In this document: positions 1 through 9,049 of the stretch, piece after piece | Position numbering within the stretch: position 1 is the first letter of the stretch | Layout of the letters: each line of letters starts with the position of its first letter | Source: Nocardioides salarius | GTDB lineage: Bacteria; Actinomycetota; Actinomycetes; Propionibacteriales; Nocardioidaceae | Reading direction: 5' to 3' | Length of the DNA stretch: 64,000 nt | NCBI RefSeq assembly: GCF_016907435.1 | Contig: NZ_JAFBBZ010000001.1 | Span: 4,278,001 to 4,342,000 of the forward strand | Made by a program: the position numbers and the translations under genes | Notes under the pieces: model-generated | Told to the model about the DNA's origin: nothing | The model's input: the letters and a program-made list of their open reading frames with translations, nothing else | The model's database searches: none

Positions 1-2
1 TC

Positions 3-299
3 GACGATGCTGATATCGCCAAGATCTCCGACACGTATCACGCCTGGCGCAATCACGACGGGGGATACGCGGACCTTGCCGGCTTCGCGAAGGCCGCTTC
101 GCTGGAGGAGATTGCGGCACGCAACTTCGTGCTCACGCCTGGTCAATATGTCGGTGTCGAGGAGGCTCTGCTCGACGATGAGCCGATTGACGATAAGGTG
201 AACCGCCTCGTCGGCGAGTTGAAGGACGTCCTCGCAGAGGGCGAACTTCTGGAGGCTGAGATCTGGAAGAACCTTCGGGAGCTTGGCTATGACGTCTAA
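3..299 (+). CDS. hsdM: Type I restriction-modification DNA methyltransferase subunit HsdM, C-terminal fragment (5' end outside window)
   Basis: Only the last 98 residues are in the window, read in the frame ending at the TAA of 297-299. The segment contains the NFVLTPGQYVG block that typically closes the HsdM methylase domain, followed by an acidic helical tail (VNRLVGELKDVLAEGELLEAEIWKNL) like the coiled C-terminus that contacts HsdS. HsdM methylates adenine in the bipartite recognition site as an M2S complex. The catalytic NPPF motif must lie upstream of position 1 and cannot be checked here. The next gene starts 11 bp before this stop, so the two are translationally coupled. Confidence 0.9.
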   Translation, partial: DDADIAKISDTYHAWRNHDGGYADLAGFAKAASLEEIAARNFVLTPGQYVGVEEALLDDEPIDDKVNRLVGELKDVLAEGELLEAEIWKNLRELGYDV

Positions 300-1509
300 G
301 GGCCCCATCTCGAACGTGGCCGGCTGGCCCGAGGTATCGATCTCGGACATCGCCACCAAGGTCGGCTCCGGAGCTACGCCGCGTGGCGGAGCTGAGACCT
401 ACCTCCCCGAACGCGTCGAGTACGCGCTGGTCCGTAGTCAGAATGTTCTCGATCGCAGGTTCGATCCTGATGGGCTGGCTTACATCAGCAATGAGCAGGC
501 GCAAGTATTGCGCGGAGTGTTTCTTCAACCCAAGGATGTCCTTCTCAACATCACCGGCGACGGTGACACGTTTGGGCGCTCCTGCATGGTCCCGGATTCG
601 GTGCTCCCGGCCTGTGTGAACCAGCATGTCTCGATCGTCCGGGTTGATCCGGCAAAGGCCGATCCCGACTACGTTCTCGCATACCTGACGCACCCAGCGG
701 TGAAGCCGTACATCGCCTCCTTCAACTCCGGTGGTTCCCGCCGCGCAGTCACGAAGGGGCACATCGAGTCATTCCGCTTGCCGCTGCCGCCGCTGGAGTC
801 GCAGCAGGTGATTGGTCGCGTGCTTGCGGCTCTCGATGCGAAGATGGAGACCAACGCACGGCTCGTGCAGGTCGTGCCTGATCTCATCCGTGCCCGTGTG
901 CTGTCTGCGCTGGCATCCGAGCCGGTGCTTATCTCTGTCGCCAAGCTCGCCAAGTTCGTGAACGGCGGTGCCTATACGAAGGGTGCGACGGGAACGGGGC
1001 GAATGGTCGTCCGCATCGCCGACCTGAACTCGGGGCCGGGAAGCTCGACCGTCTACAACGACATCGAGGTGCCCGACGACAAGACCGCCCGGCCGGGGGA
1101 CATCCTTATGTCCTGGTCCGGCTCTCTGGGCGTCTATCGGTGGGTGCTAGATGAAGCCATCGTCAACCAGCACATCTTCAAAGTGCTGCCGACCGACTTT
1201 CCGGCGTGGCTCGTCTTCGACCGCCTTGACGCCGTCATTCACATCTTCCAATCCGTGGCGAAGGACAAGGCCACCACGATGGGACACATCCAACGGGGCC
1301 ACCTCGAATCGACCGAGGTCGAGGTTCCGAACCCCGGCCAGCTCGCGATCCTTGGCGACGAACTTGGCCCGCTCTGGCGGCGGCTGCTTGTAGCTGAGCA
1401 GGAGAACCGACGGCTTACCCGGCTGCGCGACGCGCTTCTTCCCGCGCTCCTTTCCGGACAGATCCGGGTCGGCGTCTCCGAGCACCAGGTCAGCGAGGCG
1501 ATCGCGTGA
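289..1509 (+). CDS. hsdS: Type I restriction-modification specificity subunit HsdS
   Basis: The 406-residue product has the usual two-TRD layout. One recognition domain opens with WPEVSISDIATKVGSGATPRGG and ends near residue 190 at a conserved helix (ALDAKMETNARL). A second starts near residue 220 with AKLAKFVNGGAYTKG and ends in the helical LGPLWRRLLVAEQENRRL segment. HsdS determines the DNA sequence read by HsdM and HsdR. I chose the ATG at 289 over the TTG at 283; it overlaps hsdM by 11 bp, and the gene overlaps hsdR by 4 bp (GTGA), giving an M-S-R operon. Length and both domains look complete. Confidence 0.93.
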   Translation: MTSKGPISNVAGWPEVSISDIATKVGSGATPRGGAETYLPERVEYALVRSQNVLDRRFDPDGLAYISNEQAQVLRGVFLQPKDVLLNITGDGDTFGRSCMVPDSVLPACVNQHVSIVRVDPAKADPDYVLAYLTHPAVKPYIASFNSGGSRRAVTKGHIESFRLPLPPLESQQVIGRVLAALDAKMETNARLVQVVPDLIRARVLSALASEPVLISVAKLAKFVNGGAYTKGATGTGRMVVRIADLNSGPGSSTVYNDIEVPDDKTARPGDILMSWSGSLGVYRWVLDEAIVNQHIFKVLPTDFPAWLVFDRLDAVIHIFQSVAKDKATTMGHIQRGHLESTEVEVPNPGQLAILGDELGPLWRRLLVAEQENRRLTRLRDALLPALLSGQIRVGVSEHQVSEAIA

Positions 1510-4500
1510 GCGCCTTCAACGAGTCCGTCATCGAGGACGCAGCGCTCGACTACCTCCGCGAGTTGGGCTATGCCACCGACTTCGGCCCCAACATCGCCCC
1601 GGACGGCGAGCGCCCCGAGCGCGCATCGTTCCAGCAGATCTATCTCTATGACCGGCTGCGCGACGCCGGGCACCGACTGAACCCTGACCACCGGGACCTC
1701 GTCGACGAGGCGATCAAGCGGCTGGAGCGCGCCGAGTCGCAGAACGCGGTCGCAGAGAACGCCCGCGTCCACAAGCTGCTCATCCACGGCGTGCCGGTAG
1801 AGCACCGCGACGCTGGTGGGGCCGTACGCACGGTGCAGGTCCGGCTCATCGACTTCGACAACCCGGACAACAACGACTGGCTGGCGGTCAACCAGTTCAC
1901 GATCGTCGAGAAGAAGAACCGTCGGCCCGACGTGCTGGTCTTCATCAACGGCATCCCGCTCGGCCTGCTCGAGCTGAAGAACCCCGCCGCTGAACACGCC
2001 ACACTCAAGAGCGCCTGGAATCAGATCCAGACCTACCGCACCGACATCCCATCGGTCTTCACGCCAAACGCGCTGACCGTGATCTCGGACGGCACCAGCG
2101 CAGCCATGAGTTCCTTCTCCGGCGGCTTCGAGCACTACGCCCCCTGGAAGACCATCGACGGACGCGAGGTGGTCTCCGGCAAGCCCGCCCTCGAGGTCCT
2201 GCTGAAGGGTGTCTTCGACAAGACCCGCTTCCTCGACATCGTGAAGAACTTCATCGTCTTCAGCGAGGAGTCGGTCGGTCTCATCAAGCGGGTCGCCAAG
2301 TACCACCAGTACTGGGCCGTCAACGCTGCGGTCGAATCGACCGTCGAGGCCGCCGGCCCGGATGGCGACCGTCGCGGTGGTGTCGTCTGGCACACCCAGG
2401 GCAGTGGCAAGAGCATCGAGATGCTGCTCTACGCGGCCAAGATCATGCGGGACGCCCGCATGAACAACCCGACGCTCGTCTTCCTGACTGACCGCAACGA
2501 CCTGGACGACCAGCTCTTCGCCGAGGTGTTCGCGCCCGCCCAGATCTTGCCCGAGCGGCCGGTCCAGGCTGACTCGATCGCTGATCTGCGTGTGCTGCTT
2601 CGCCGGGTCAGTGGCGGCATCATCTTCACGACTCTGCAGAAGTTCCGCCCCGAGGAGGGGCTGGACAGCAACCCGGTGTTGACCGACCGCCGCAACGTTG
2701 TCGTCGTGGCCGATGAGGCCCACCGGTCGCAGTACGGCTTCGTGGAGTCGCTCGACAAGGATGGCCGCTTGAAGGCGGGCCTCGCCAAGCACATGCGCGA
2801 CGCGCTGCCGGGCGCGACGTTCCTCGGCTTCACTGGCACGCCTATCGAGTCGAACGACAGGTCGACCCGTGCCGTGTTCGGTGACTACATCGACGTCTAT
2901 GACCTGACCCGCGCGGTCGAGGACGGCGCAACCGTCAAGATCTACTACGAGTCGCGCTTGGTGAAGGTCGGCCTGTCCAACGACGACTACGACGCGCTTG
3001 ACGAGCTGGTGGATGAGATTACCGAGACGGTCGAGCAGGACGAGGGCGAGAAGGCCAAGACCCGCTGGGCCCGAATCGAGGCCATCGTCGGCGCCGAGGA
3101 GCGACTCGACCTGGTCGCTGCCGACATCGTCGAGCACTGGGAGAAGCGCCGCGAGGCGATGCTCGGCAAGGCCATGATCGTCACCATGAGCCGCCGTATC
3201 GCGGTGCGGCTCTACGAGAAGATCGTCAAGCTCCGCCCCGACTGGCACAGCGACGATCCAGCGCAGGGCAAGATCAAGGTCGTCATGACCGGCTCGGCCG
3301 CGGACCCGCCGGAATTCCAGCCGCACCTGCACTCCAAGGACGTACGCAAGGAGCTCAAGGCCCGCGCGAAGGACCCCGAGGACTCGCTCGAGCTGGTCAT
3401 CGTCCGCGACATGTGGCTGACCGGCTTCGACGCGCCGTCGATGCACACCATGTACGTCGACAAGACCATGCAGGGCGCCGGCCTGATGCAGGCCATCGCT
3501 CGAGTCAACCGCACCTTCCGCGACAAGCCCGGCGGCCTCATCGTCGACTACATCGGCGTCTTCTCCAACCTCCAGAAGGCGCTGGTCGAATACTCGCCAA
3601 GCGACCGCGACCAGGCCGGCGTGCCCATCGACGAGATCGTCGCCGCCATGCTGGAGAAGCACGACATCATCCGCGGCTTGCTCCACGGCTGCGCCTTCGA
3701 CTCCAGCCCCGACCTGCCCGCCGGGCAGCGCCTTGCCGAGCACGCCAAGGTTCTCGACTTCGTCATGGCAGACCCCGACCGCACCAAGCGGTTCCTCGAC
3801 CAGGTCCTGGCACTCGCCAAGGCATACGGCCTGGCAGGCTCCCGCGACGAGGCCGCTGCCATCCGCAACGACGCCCGGCTCTTCGCCGACGTCCGGGCGG
3901 CGATCATCAAGATCCAGAACCCGGACTCCGGCCGTGGCGGTGCCGGGGGAGTGGAGATCGACACGGCGATCGGGCAGCTCGTCAACGAAGCAGTCGCAGC
4001 CGACGAGGTCGTCGACATCTACAAGCTCGCCGGCATCGACACCCCCGAACTGTCGATCCTCAGCGACGAGTTCCTCGACTCGCTCGGCGATCGTGACAAG
4101 CCCAACCTGCAGATGGGACTGCTGCGCCGCCTGCTCGGCGACCAGATCAAGACCGTGCAGCGCACCAACGTTGTCCAGGCTCGCAAGTTCTCCGAGCTGC
4201 TCGAAGAGGCAATCAACCGCTACACCAACCGCAGCCTGACCACGGCCGAGATCATCGCCGAGCTGGTCAAGCTCGCCAAAGAGATGCGCGACCAGGCTCA
4301 ACGCCATGAGCAGCTGGGACTCACCGTCGCGGAGGCCGCGTTCTACGACGCCATCGTTCAGAACGACGCCGCGGTGCTCCAGATGGGCGACGACATCCTG
4401 AAGAAGATGGCCCACGACCTGGTCGACTCCATCCGGGCCAGCGCCACGATCGACTGGAACCTCAAAGAGTCCGTCAGGGCAACGATGCGCACCCGCGTCC

Positions 4501-4616
4501 GGCGTCTGCTGGCCAAGTACGACTACCCGCCCGACCTTGAAGAGAAGGCCATCGAACTCGTCCTGGAGCAGGCCGCCGTGTTCGCCACCGGTGTCGCCGA
4601 CGAGGACGCCAACTGA
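1506..4616 (+). CDS. hsdR: Type I restriction endonuclease motor subunit HsdR
   Basis: The 1036-residue product has all expected parts. The N-terminal PD-(D/E)xK nuclease is seen as RPDVLVFINGIPLGLLELKNPA (residues ~140-160). The SF2 translocase follows with Walker A TQGSGKS (~298-304), DEAH (~400), FTGTPI (~440) and a helicase C domain with VNRTFRDKPGG (~668), then a long helical C-terminus. HsdR pumps DNA using ATP and cuts at a distance when the HsdMS site is unmethylated. The GTG start at 1506 overlaps the hsdS stop. No frameshift or missing motif is seen, so the restriction arm looks functional. Confidence 0.95.
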   Translation: MSAFNESVIEDAALDYLRELGYATDFGPNIAPDGERPERASFQQIYLYDRLRDAGHRLNPDHRDLVDEAIKRLERAESQNAVAENARVHKLLIHGVPVEHRDAGGAVRTVQVRLIDFDNPDNNDWLAVNQFTIVEKKNRRPDVLVFINGIPLGLLELKNPAAEHATLKSAWNQIQTYRTDIPSVFTPNALTVISDGTSAAMSSFSGGFEHYAPWKTIDGREVVSGKPALEVLLKGVFDKTRFLDIVKNFIVFSEESVGLIKRVAKYHQYWAVNAAVESTVEAAGPDGDRRGGVVWHTQGSGKSIEMLLYAAKIMRDARMNNPTLVFLTDRNDLDDQLFAEVFAPAQILPERPVQADSIADLRVLLRRVSGGIIFTTLQKFRPEEGLDSNPVLTDRRNVVVVADEAHRSQYGFVESLDKDGRLKAGLAKHMRDALPGATFLGFTGTPIESNDRSTRAVFGDYIDVYDLTRAVEDGATVKIYYESRLVKVGLSNDDYDALDELVDEITETVEQDEGEKAKTRWARIEAIVGAEERLDLVAADIVEHWEKRREAMLGKAMIVTMSRRIAVRLYEKIVKLRPDWHSDDPAQGKIKVVMTGSAADPPEFQPHLHSKDVRKELKARAKDPEDSLELVIVRDMWLTGFDAPSMHTMYVDKTMQGAGLMQAIARVNRTFRDKPGGLIVDYIGVFSNLQKALVEYSPSDRDQAGVPIDEIVAAMLEKHDIIRGLLHGCAFDSSPDLPAGQRLAEHAKVLDFVMADPDRTKRFLDQVLALAKAYGLAGSRDEAAAIRNDARLFADVRAAIIKIQNPDSGRGGAGGVEIDTAIGQLVNEAVAADEVVDIYKLAGIDTPELSILSDEFLDSLGDRDKPNLQMGLLRRLLGDQIKTVQRTNVVQARKFSELLEEAINRYTNRSLTTAEIIAELVKLAKEMRDQAQRHEQLGLTVAEAAFYDAIVQNDAAVLQMGDDILKKMAHDLVDSIRASATIDWNLKESVRATMRTRVRRLLAKYDYPPDLEEKAIELVLEQAAVFATGVADEDAN

Positions 4617-4618
4617 CC

Positions 4619-5890
4619 ATGAGCACCCAATCCATTCGAGACACCCTGGTCAGAGCCGGCTATGAGTTCGTTCAGGTCGAGCCACGCATCCCCGACGCCA
4701 AGGCGAGCTGGAATCCCGACCTTGTCGCATGGGCCGCCGACGCACGCGGCACGCTCGTGCCATGGCTCGTTGTCGAGACGAAGAAGCAGCACGCCGCGGT
4801 CCACCCCGAGGCGGGACTGCCCGCGCTCGCTCGGGCCCGTGACCTGCTCGGCACTGTGGATCACTACGTCGTCGTCAACGACACCGAGTGGTTCCGGGCC
4901 GACCCCGGCATCCAACGGTTGGAACGAGTCGACGGCCCCGTCCCGCCCCCCAACGGCGGCGAAGGCGAAATCACTGATGTGGATCTCGCCAGCTCCTTGA
5001 TCAGCGAAGCCCTGTGGAAGACCACGTCGCGGTCGAGGGATCGACGGGAGCCTTTAGTCGACTACGCCTTCGCATCGGACGTCAGTTTCGACCTCGGTGG
5101 CCTGCGCACGGCAACCGGCGCCCGACTTCCGGTCAAGCGCGACGTGCTCTGGCAGGCCCGTCGACGCTCCATCGTCGACTTCGAGCGCCGGGGCAGGGAA
5201 GCCGGGATCTACACCAGCCCGAAGGCGATCGCCCAAGCGGTCGCGCGCCTGGCGGGAACGCGCCTTACCTGGGACCTGCTCGATCCGTTCTGCGGCGCGG
5301 GTTCGTTCCTCTGGGAGGCCATCGACTACGCCCAGGAGCATCGCACCGGACTCAACACCGTTCTCGGGTACGACATCAACGTGCGCACCGCGGAGGTCGC
5401 GCGCTCGATCGGGAACGCGGCGCCCGTGCCGGTAGAGATTGTCGCGGCGGACGCCCTGTCGGCCGACCTCCCGCTCTCCACGTGCGTGGTGTCAGCACCG
5501 CCGTTCGGGCTGAGGATTCTGGAGCATCACGAACTCCTTGACGGCTCGACCACCCGCGACGGCGACCTAGTGATCCTGGATCGCATCGTCCGCTTGCTCG
5601 GTAGCGGCGGCAGGGCCGTGCTGCACCTGCCCGTCGGGGTCACCTTCAGATCTACCGGCGAGCAGTACCGCCGCTTCCTAGCGTCACGGTTCCGGATCGC
5701 AGCCATCCTCGGCCTCCCGTATGGTGCCGTCGCTGGGACGGGGATTCGAACTGTCCTGATGGTGATTGAAGACGCACCGTCAACGGACACCTTTGTCGCG
5801 CAACTTGGAGAGGACTGGGAATCGCAGCTTGCCCCTGGTGGTGCTGCGCTGGAAGCCGCACTGGCCCACATCGACGGGCACCGGCCGTGA
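4619..5890 (+). CDS. PD-(D/E)xK nuclease-like domain fused to a class I N6-adenine methyltransferase-like domain
   Basis: 423 residues, starting 2 bp after hsdR. Residues ~1-105 resemble the HSDR_N/type I R nuclease fold: PD at 33-34 followed by WLVVETKK with E53-x-K55. Residues ~190-400 are a Rossmann methyltransferase: IYTSPKAIAQAVARL (199-213), motif I DPFCGAG (222-228), acidic YDIN (251-254) and AADAL (276-280). The catalytic motif IV position reads SAPPFG (292-297), so the Asn/Asp/Ser that contacts the target adenine is replaced by Ala. It may therefore bind SAM and DNA without methylating, or use an unusual active site. It overlaps the next gene by GTGA. A type I M-like subunit with added nuclease is the best description; its partner in the complex is probably the next gene. 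Confidence 0.75.
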   Translation: MSTQSIRDTLVRAGYEFVQVEPRIPDAKASWNPDLVAWAADARGTLVPWLVVETKKQHAAVHPEAGLPALARARDLLGTVDHYVVVNDTEWFRADPGIQRLERVDGPVPPPNGGEGEITDVDLASSLISEALWKTTSRSRDRREPLVDYAFASDVSFDLGGLRTATGARLPVKRDVLWQARRRSIVDFERRGREAGIYTSPKAIAQAVARLAGTRLTWDLLDPFCGAGSFLWEAIDYAQEHRTGLNTVLGYDINVRTAEVARSIGNAAPVPVEIVAADALSADLPLSTCVVSAPPFGLRILEHHELLDGSTTRDGDLVILDRIVRLLGSGGRAVLHLPVGVTFRSTGEQYRRFLASRFRIAAILGLPYGAVAGTGIRTVLMVIEDAPSTDTFVAQLGEDWESQLAPGGAALEAALAHIDGHRP

Positions 5891-7059
5891 TCAGCACGAC
5901 CGTCGTGTCGCTTCGGGAGCGACCAACCTGGGATCCCGCAGCGCTGACCGCCGAAGCCCTGCAGTGGCCCGGACCGAGTCGCCACACGTTGCCGCTGCGA
6001 GACCTGTCGCGTTCACTTCTCGCTGATGGCTGGGTCGAGCACGACGTCCCGGTCATCACTCCGGCCAGCCTCGACCCCGTCGGTGGTGGTATTCGCAAGC
6101 GCAGCCGTAAGTACCGAGGTGCGGCCTTCCAGGTGGGCAGCCAGGAGCGTGGACTCCGGGCTGGCGATGTCCTCGTGCCCATGAACCCGGACCTGCCACT
6201 GCTCTTGGTGCGACCCGAACACGTCGGCTCCCTCGTGTCGTCGACCTTCCTTGCGCTTCGTCCCCACGACGGACTGGCCCTTTGGATCTGGGCAGTGCTC
6301 ACGAGCCGAACGGGGCGGCAGTTCCGCTCGCACCTCGCGGTCGGATCAGCTGGGCGCTCCACCACCAAAGCCGCCCTGCTTGACCTAGAGATCCCCGTGC
6401 CGCCCCTGGCCGAGGCCGGCGCGACCGAGGGCCGGCTCCTCGCGATCGAGCAGGGCACCCACCGCGAGGAAGAGGAGGCCGGTGGTACCTGGTGGCGGAC
6501 CGCCGATCTGACGACGGGCGACTGGTCGATTGCGCTGGCCACGCCCAATCCCGATGTGCTCGACTTCGGTATCCCACTCGGAGACCTTTGCAGCGAGATC
6601 GCCCGGGGGAGGGCGGTCCCGCGAGAGGACTACCGCGAGGCGCCGGAGCCCGGCTATCTCGCCGTAACCGACATTGCGGTCCTAGGTGGGAAGCCCGTAC
6701 GCCGTTGGGTTCCTCTCGAGCCACGCCCTCGCGTCATTGCCCATCCCGGTGACCTGTTTGTCGCGGCGGTTGGTGCCAGGCCCCACGCCGTTGTCGCGAT
6801 CGCGGAGACCGCGGTCGACCGCAACCTCTTCGTACTGCGACTGCGGGATCCGAGCCTTGGCCCGGCGGTCGCGCACTATCTCAATGGCCAGACCGGGTAC
6901 GGCCTGCGTCAGGTGCTGCTGACGGGAGACTTCATTCCTGGGATGCGCAAAAACAACCTCGCGCGCCTACCGATCCCAGCCGAGGCCTTGGAGTACACGG
7001 GTCGAGCAGAGCCGCTCGTGCCCTTGGACCTGCAGTTGGAGCACGTGCTGTGGGACTGA
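5887..7059 (+). CDS. HsdS-like DNA recognition (specificity) protein of the second methyltransferase module
   Basis: 390 residues with two repeated halves, each with the restriction-specificity-subunit pattern. The first runs from VPLRDLSRSLLADGW (~35) through RAGDVLVPM (~90) and the GSAGRSTTKAALLDLEIPVPPLAE block (~155-178). The second runs from LGDLCSEIARGRAVPREDY (~235) through HPGDLFVAAVGARPHAVV (~285) to FIPGMRKNNLARLPIP (~350-365). These correspond to the entry strand, the central 'GDIL' loop and the conserved exit helix of HsdS TRDs. It overlaps the upstream methylase by 4 bp and the downstream gene by 10 bp. Overall similarity to hsdS at 289 is low, so it should read a different sequence. 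Confidence 0.72.
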   Translation: MISTTVVSLRERPTWDPAALTAEALQWPGPSRHTLPLRDLSRSLLADGWVEHDVPVITPASLDPVGGGIRKRSRKYRGAAFQVGSQERGLRAGDVLVPMNPDLPLLLVRPEHVGSLVSSTFLALRPHDGLALWIWAVLTSRTGRQFRSHLAVGSAGRSTTKAALLDLEIPVPPLAEAGATEGRLLAIEQGTHREEEEAGGTWWRTADLTTGDWSIALATPNPDVLDFGIPLGDLCSEIARGRAVPREDYREAPEPGYLAVTDIAVLGGKPVRRWVPLEPRPRVIAHPGDLFVAAVGARPHAVVAIAETAVDRNLFVLRLRDPSLGPAVAHYLNGQTGYGLRQVLLTGDFIPGMRKNNLARLPIPAEALEYTGRAEPLVPLDLQLEHVLWD

Positions 7060-7973
7060 GTTGCGAACTCTCGCCGCTCGTCTTCGCCGAGCTGTATCGC
7101 AAACTGGCAAGCGAGGGCAGCTGCGCCGAGCTGCTCGAAGAGCGGCTGGCCGAAGTCGGCTGGGAACTCTCGTGGCTAGACGAGGCGGCCCAGCGGTACG
7201 AGGCGACGTGGCAGGGCAGCCTCAAGGTCGCCGCTGGGCCAGGCGATCTGGTCGCGGTGGGGGCCGAACATGCGGTACTCGCCAGCTGGGTGCTCGCGGC
7301 GCTTCGTGGCAGCGGGTCGAGCTATGACTTCGGCGACGAACTGCGCGTGGCAGTCACGACGCGAGCGCTGGCCGAGATTCCGTCGGCTCCAATGGAGCTG
7401 CCGAACCAGTGGAAGCCGGTGGTTGTCGGCTGGACGCTTGGCATGGTCGTCGGCGCGGTAGACCAGAACCTGCCCGTCGCCCCCGCCAGGCTTCCAACCG
7501 ATGACAACGTCCGGGCCGCGTATGAGGGCCTGGTCGAGCATGTTCTGCACTTGAACGACGTTCCTGCGCCATGGCCCGAGATGGCCGGCACCTCCACCTT
7601 CTGGCGCGGCACCGGTCTTGCCGAAGGCATGCAGCCTGAAGCCGCTGACGGCCAGCAGGCCATCACCCAGCTCGTCATAGAGGTCCGCCGCATCGTGCCC
7701 GAGCACATGGGTCGTCAGATCGGCCAGCACTTCACCCAGTTCGCTGAGAGGCGCAACACGCTCTCCCACGTCGCGGACAAGCCTGGCAAGCCTCGCTTCG
7801 TCGACGTCAAGGAGCAGGCGCGCGACTGGAGTCAGATTCGACTCACGATCATGGGCATCACGCAGTTCCTCTGCTCTCAGATTGCCCTCGAGCTAACTGA
7901 ATCCGCCGGTCGAGTCGTCCGCGAAGGCACGTGGGACGACCTGAAGTGGGAACTGATCGCCTTCGACGACTGA
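7050..7973 (+). CDS. Uncharacterised defence-island protein with a HEPN-type RNTLSH motif
   Basis: 307 residues, GTG start overlapping the previous stop by 10 bp, so it is the last gene of the + strand operon. I do not recognise the family. The C-terminal ~100 residues are predominantly helical and contain RNTLSH at 235-240 (nt 7752-7769), the Rx4H signature with Asn after Arg that marks catalytic HEPN ribonucleases. It lies after a long helix (QHFTQFAERR), as expected for HEPN. The N-terminal half (LVFAELYRKLASEG..., LSWLDEAAQRYEATWQGSLKVAAG) gives no clear domain. A toxin-like RNase effector or a tRNA/mRNA-cleaving arm of the methyltransferase module is an inference. The kinase gene converges on it 19 bp downstream. 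Confidence 0.6.
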   Translation: MGLSCELSPLVFAELYRKLASEGSCAELLEERLAEVGWELSWLDEAAQRYEATWQGSLKVAAGPGDLVAVGAEHAVLASWVLAALRGSGSSYDFGDELRVAVTTRALAEIPSAPMELPNQWKPVVVGWTLGMVVGAVDQNLPVAPARLPTDDNVRAAYEGLVEHVLHLNDVPAPWPEMAGTSTFWRGTGLAEGMQPEAADGQQAITQLVIEVRRIVPEHMGRQIGQHFTQFAERRNTLSHVADKPGKPRFVDVKEQARDWSQIRLTIMGITQFLCSQIALELTESAGRVVREGTWDDLKWELIAFDD

Positions 7974-7992
7974 GCGGTGCGCTCGGCTGCGC

Positions 7993-8967
7993 CTATCGGT
8001 CAGCCTCCGGCCCGTAGAGCTTTGGGTGAAGCTCCTTGAGCGACGGCCGGTCAGTTGGGTTGAAGGACAGCGCGCTCTCCACCCATTCGCGCTTGCTGCC
8101 GAGCTGGCCCGCGGCAGAAGGATCGAGCCGCAGATGCATCAGGCCCGGTCCCACCATTGCATCCGACGGCTCCAGGCCGGTGAATACGCGGACGGCCACC
8201 ATGGCGAGCGAGTAGACGTCGGCGGCAGTGGTCACGTCGCGCGCATTGCCCCAGAACTGTTCGGGCGCTGCGTAGCCGAAGGTCCCCATTCCGACGGCGG
8301 AGGGCGTCAAGGTCGTGTGCTCGCGACTCCTCGAAAGGTCGAAGTCACAGAGGGCGACGCTCTCGACCATGAGATGGCTGGCCTCGACTCGCTCGACGAG
8401 AATGTTGTCCGGCTTGAGGTCACGGTGGATGACGTCGTGCATGTGAGCGAACTCGACAGCATCCACGACCTGGGAGAGGAGCCACGTCCGGACGTCCTTG
8501 CCCGTGCGCTGATTCCTATGGCTGCGACCACTGCGGTCGGCCACGCCGTTGCTGAGCGCTCGCGTCAGGCTGGGGCCACGGAAGTCCTGCGCCACCCACG
8601 GCAGGGAGCCGTCCAGGTCCCACGCAAGAATGTCCGGCACCCACGGAGACGGCCGAATCTGGTCGTCCCGGGAGAACAAGGTGGCCGGGTAGTCAGTGGC
8701 TTTGTCCAACAACCGCAGCTGAATCCGGATGCTCCGCTCGGCGCGGTCCAGCGTGTCGGGGTCCGAGTCGTTGAAGGTCTTGATGACGCACACCCGAGAG
8801 CGAGCCTGGTTATCTCCCGTGCCCAGGTAGACCGTTCCTTGCCCACCTCGCTTGATGGCCGCGTGGCAGTAGAAGGAGCCGAGTTGGAGGGGCTCGGCGA
8901 GCAACGTCGCATCAGTCGACGCCAGGGCGCGTTGGAAGCGCTGGCTTCCGAAGTCTTCCGTCGTCAC
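7993..8967 (-). CDS. Soluble Hanks-type serine/threonine protein kinase in defence cluster
   Basis: 324 residues, kinase domain only, no transmembrane or PASTA segments. Visible motifs: Gly loop RGGQGTVY (40-47), VAIK-type lysine K63, catalytic HRDLKPDN (181-188), Mg-binding DFD (208-210, a variant of DFG), activation-segment end GTFGYAAPEQ, and a C-lobe Asp in TAADVYSLAMV. It should phosphorylate Ser/Thr on partner proteins; kinases of this stripped-down type occur in BREX/Pgl, Stk2 and MADS-like anti-phage systems. The GTG at 8965-8967 is the first usable start. It follows the helicase-nuclease gene by 82 bp on the same strand. Confidence 0.85.
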   Translation of the reverse strand: MTTEDFGSQRFQRALASTDATLLAEPLQLGSFYCHAAIKRGGQGTVYLGTGDNQARSRVCVIKTFNDSDPDTLDRAERSIRIQLRLLDKATDYPATLFSRDDQIRPSPWVPDILAWDLDGSLPWVAQDFRGPSLTRALSNGVADRSGRSHRNQRTGKDVRTWLLSQVVDAVEFAHMHDVIHRDLKPDNILVERVEASHLMVESVALCDFDLSRSREHTTLTPSAVGMGTFGYAAPEQFWGNARDVTTAADVYSLAMVAVRVFTGLEPSDAMVGPGLMHLRLDPSAAGQLGSKREWVESALSFNPTDRPSLKELHPKLYGPEADR

Positions 8968-9049
8968 GGAGCCATGATGTCAGTCAGCGACGCGGATGAA
9001 TCTCGATCGGCGTCGGCAACCTCACATCGAGACCGCCCCCCTCGGCGGT

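Noticed and set aside
1239..4415. 1058-codon open frame on the - strand opposite hsdR
   Set aside because: Repetitive V/L/D/G/A composition without domains; it is the antisense shadow of the clear HsdR gene in high-GC DNA.
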